In this document: one piece after another, positions 63,900-64,000 of the stretch
Layout of the letters: every line of letters starts with the position of its first letter
How positions within the stretch are numbered: position 1 is the first letter of the stretch
Assembly (NCBI RefSeq): GCF_000413935.1
Contig: NZ_KE340380.1
Coordinates: 744,001 to 808,000, forward strand
DNA length: 64,000 bases
Reading direction: 5' to 3'
From: Acinetobacter colistiniresistens
GTDB taxonomy: Bacteria > Pseudomonadota > Gammaproteobacteria > Pseudomonadales > Moraxellaceae
Program-made: the position numbers and the translations under genes
Notes under the pieces: model-generated
Database searches by the model: none
The model's input: only the letters and a program-made list of their open reading frames with translations
What the model was told of the DNA's origin: nothing

Positions 63900-64000
63900 C
63901 TATTTTATTAAGATCCAGGCATCCTGCCAGTTCGAGCCTGTCACAGGGACATATTGATGGGCTTGGACTGTACACCAACCGCTATAAGGAAATGGCTTAC
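63900..64000 (-). CDS. 3' end of a possible secreted, carbohydrate-binding-type protein
   Basis: The minus strand is open from the window edge to a TAG at 63900, giving about 33 residues ending PVTGSNWQDAWILIK. The Trp-rich, Cys-containing sequence (PYSGWCTVQAHQYVPVTG) recalls small carbohydrate-binding modules, but so little is visible that this is a guess. It is convergent with gcvH across a shared terminator. Confidence 0.35.
   Translation of the reverse strand, partial: KPFPYSGWCTVQAHQYVPVTGSNWQDAWILIK

Overview
The window looks like a chromosomal segment of an Acinetobacter species: an AT-rich gammaproteobacterium with an Acinetobacter-style homogentisate/tyrosine degradation cluster, an SstT transporter, a Tat-exported phospholipase C and a very large CdiA. 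This is inferred from gene content; no rRNA or tRNA is present to pin the species. I found no tRNA, rRNA or CRISPR array.

Layout. (1) 1-6166: aromatic amino acid catabolism. A permease (partial, minus), then fahA-maiA-VOC protein, an IclR regulator and a convergent hppD. A 26-bp near-identical element lies upstream of both fahA and hppD and is a candidate common operator. (2) 6641-15017: a decayed tail of polymorphic toxin/immunity cassettes. (3) 15017-28398: cdiB-cdiA-cdiI, an intact contact-dependent inhibition locus read leftwards. The 3857-residue CdiA ends in an EndoU-like nuclease. (4) 28730-42000: core metabolism and housekeeping: an FMN glutamate-synthase-like protein, a PTP-murB-DUF218-hydrolase operon, an iron alcohol dehydrogenase with a thioesterase, a phospholipase C preceded by an unlisted 50-residue lipoprotein, dnaX, and a RoxA-like ribosomal oxygenase. 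(5) 42103-45013: a choloylglycine-hydrolase-like enzyme and a lipoprotein gene broken by an IS3-family element. (6) 45487-52692: TetR regulator, BigR/SqrR-like ArsR regulator with a SulP transporter, SstT, DUF1275, DUF2058, MscS. (7) 52732-59549: mostly small hypothetical, lipoprotein and membrane genes, plus an orphan phage-tail/glycosidase-like protein and a beta-barrel protein. (8) 59911-64000: ABC exporter, MaoC hydratase, AraC regulator, gcvH and the end of another gene.

The most interesting part is 6.9-15 kb. Downstream of cdiI lie at least four displaced toxin or toxin-remnant cassettes with five or more immunity-like genes: a papain/C39-like peptidase toxin with its immunity gene, a second decayed copy of that toxin with a paralogous intact immunity gene, a deaminase-toxin remnant with intact immunity, and an unassigned toxin with immunity. 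Two cassettes share a near-identical pre-toxin module (VENN motif and a TGEQITPNERQ linker) and the same frame break. The resident CdiA uses a different junction (VDSNNRQLH). The array therefore seems to be a mosaic archive taken from another CdiA lineage, with immunity genes better preserved than toxins. An IS3-family element (1309 bp, two copies in the window, each with a 3-bp target duplication) has also inserted in it.
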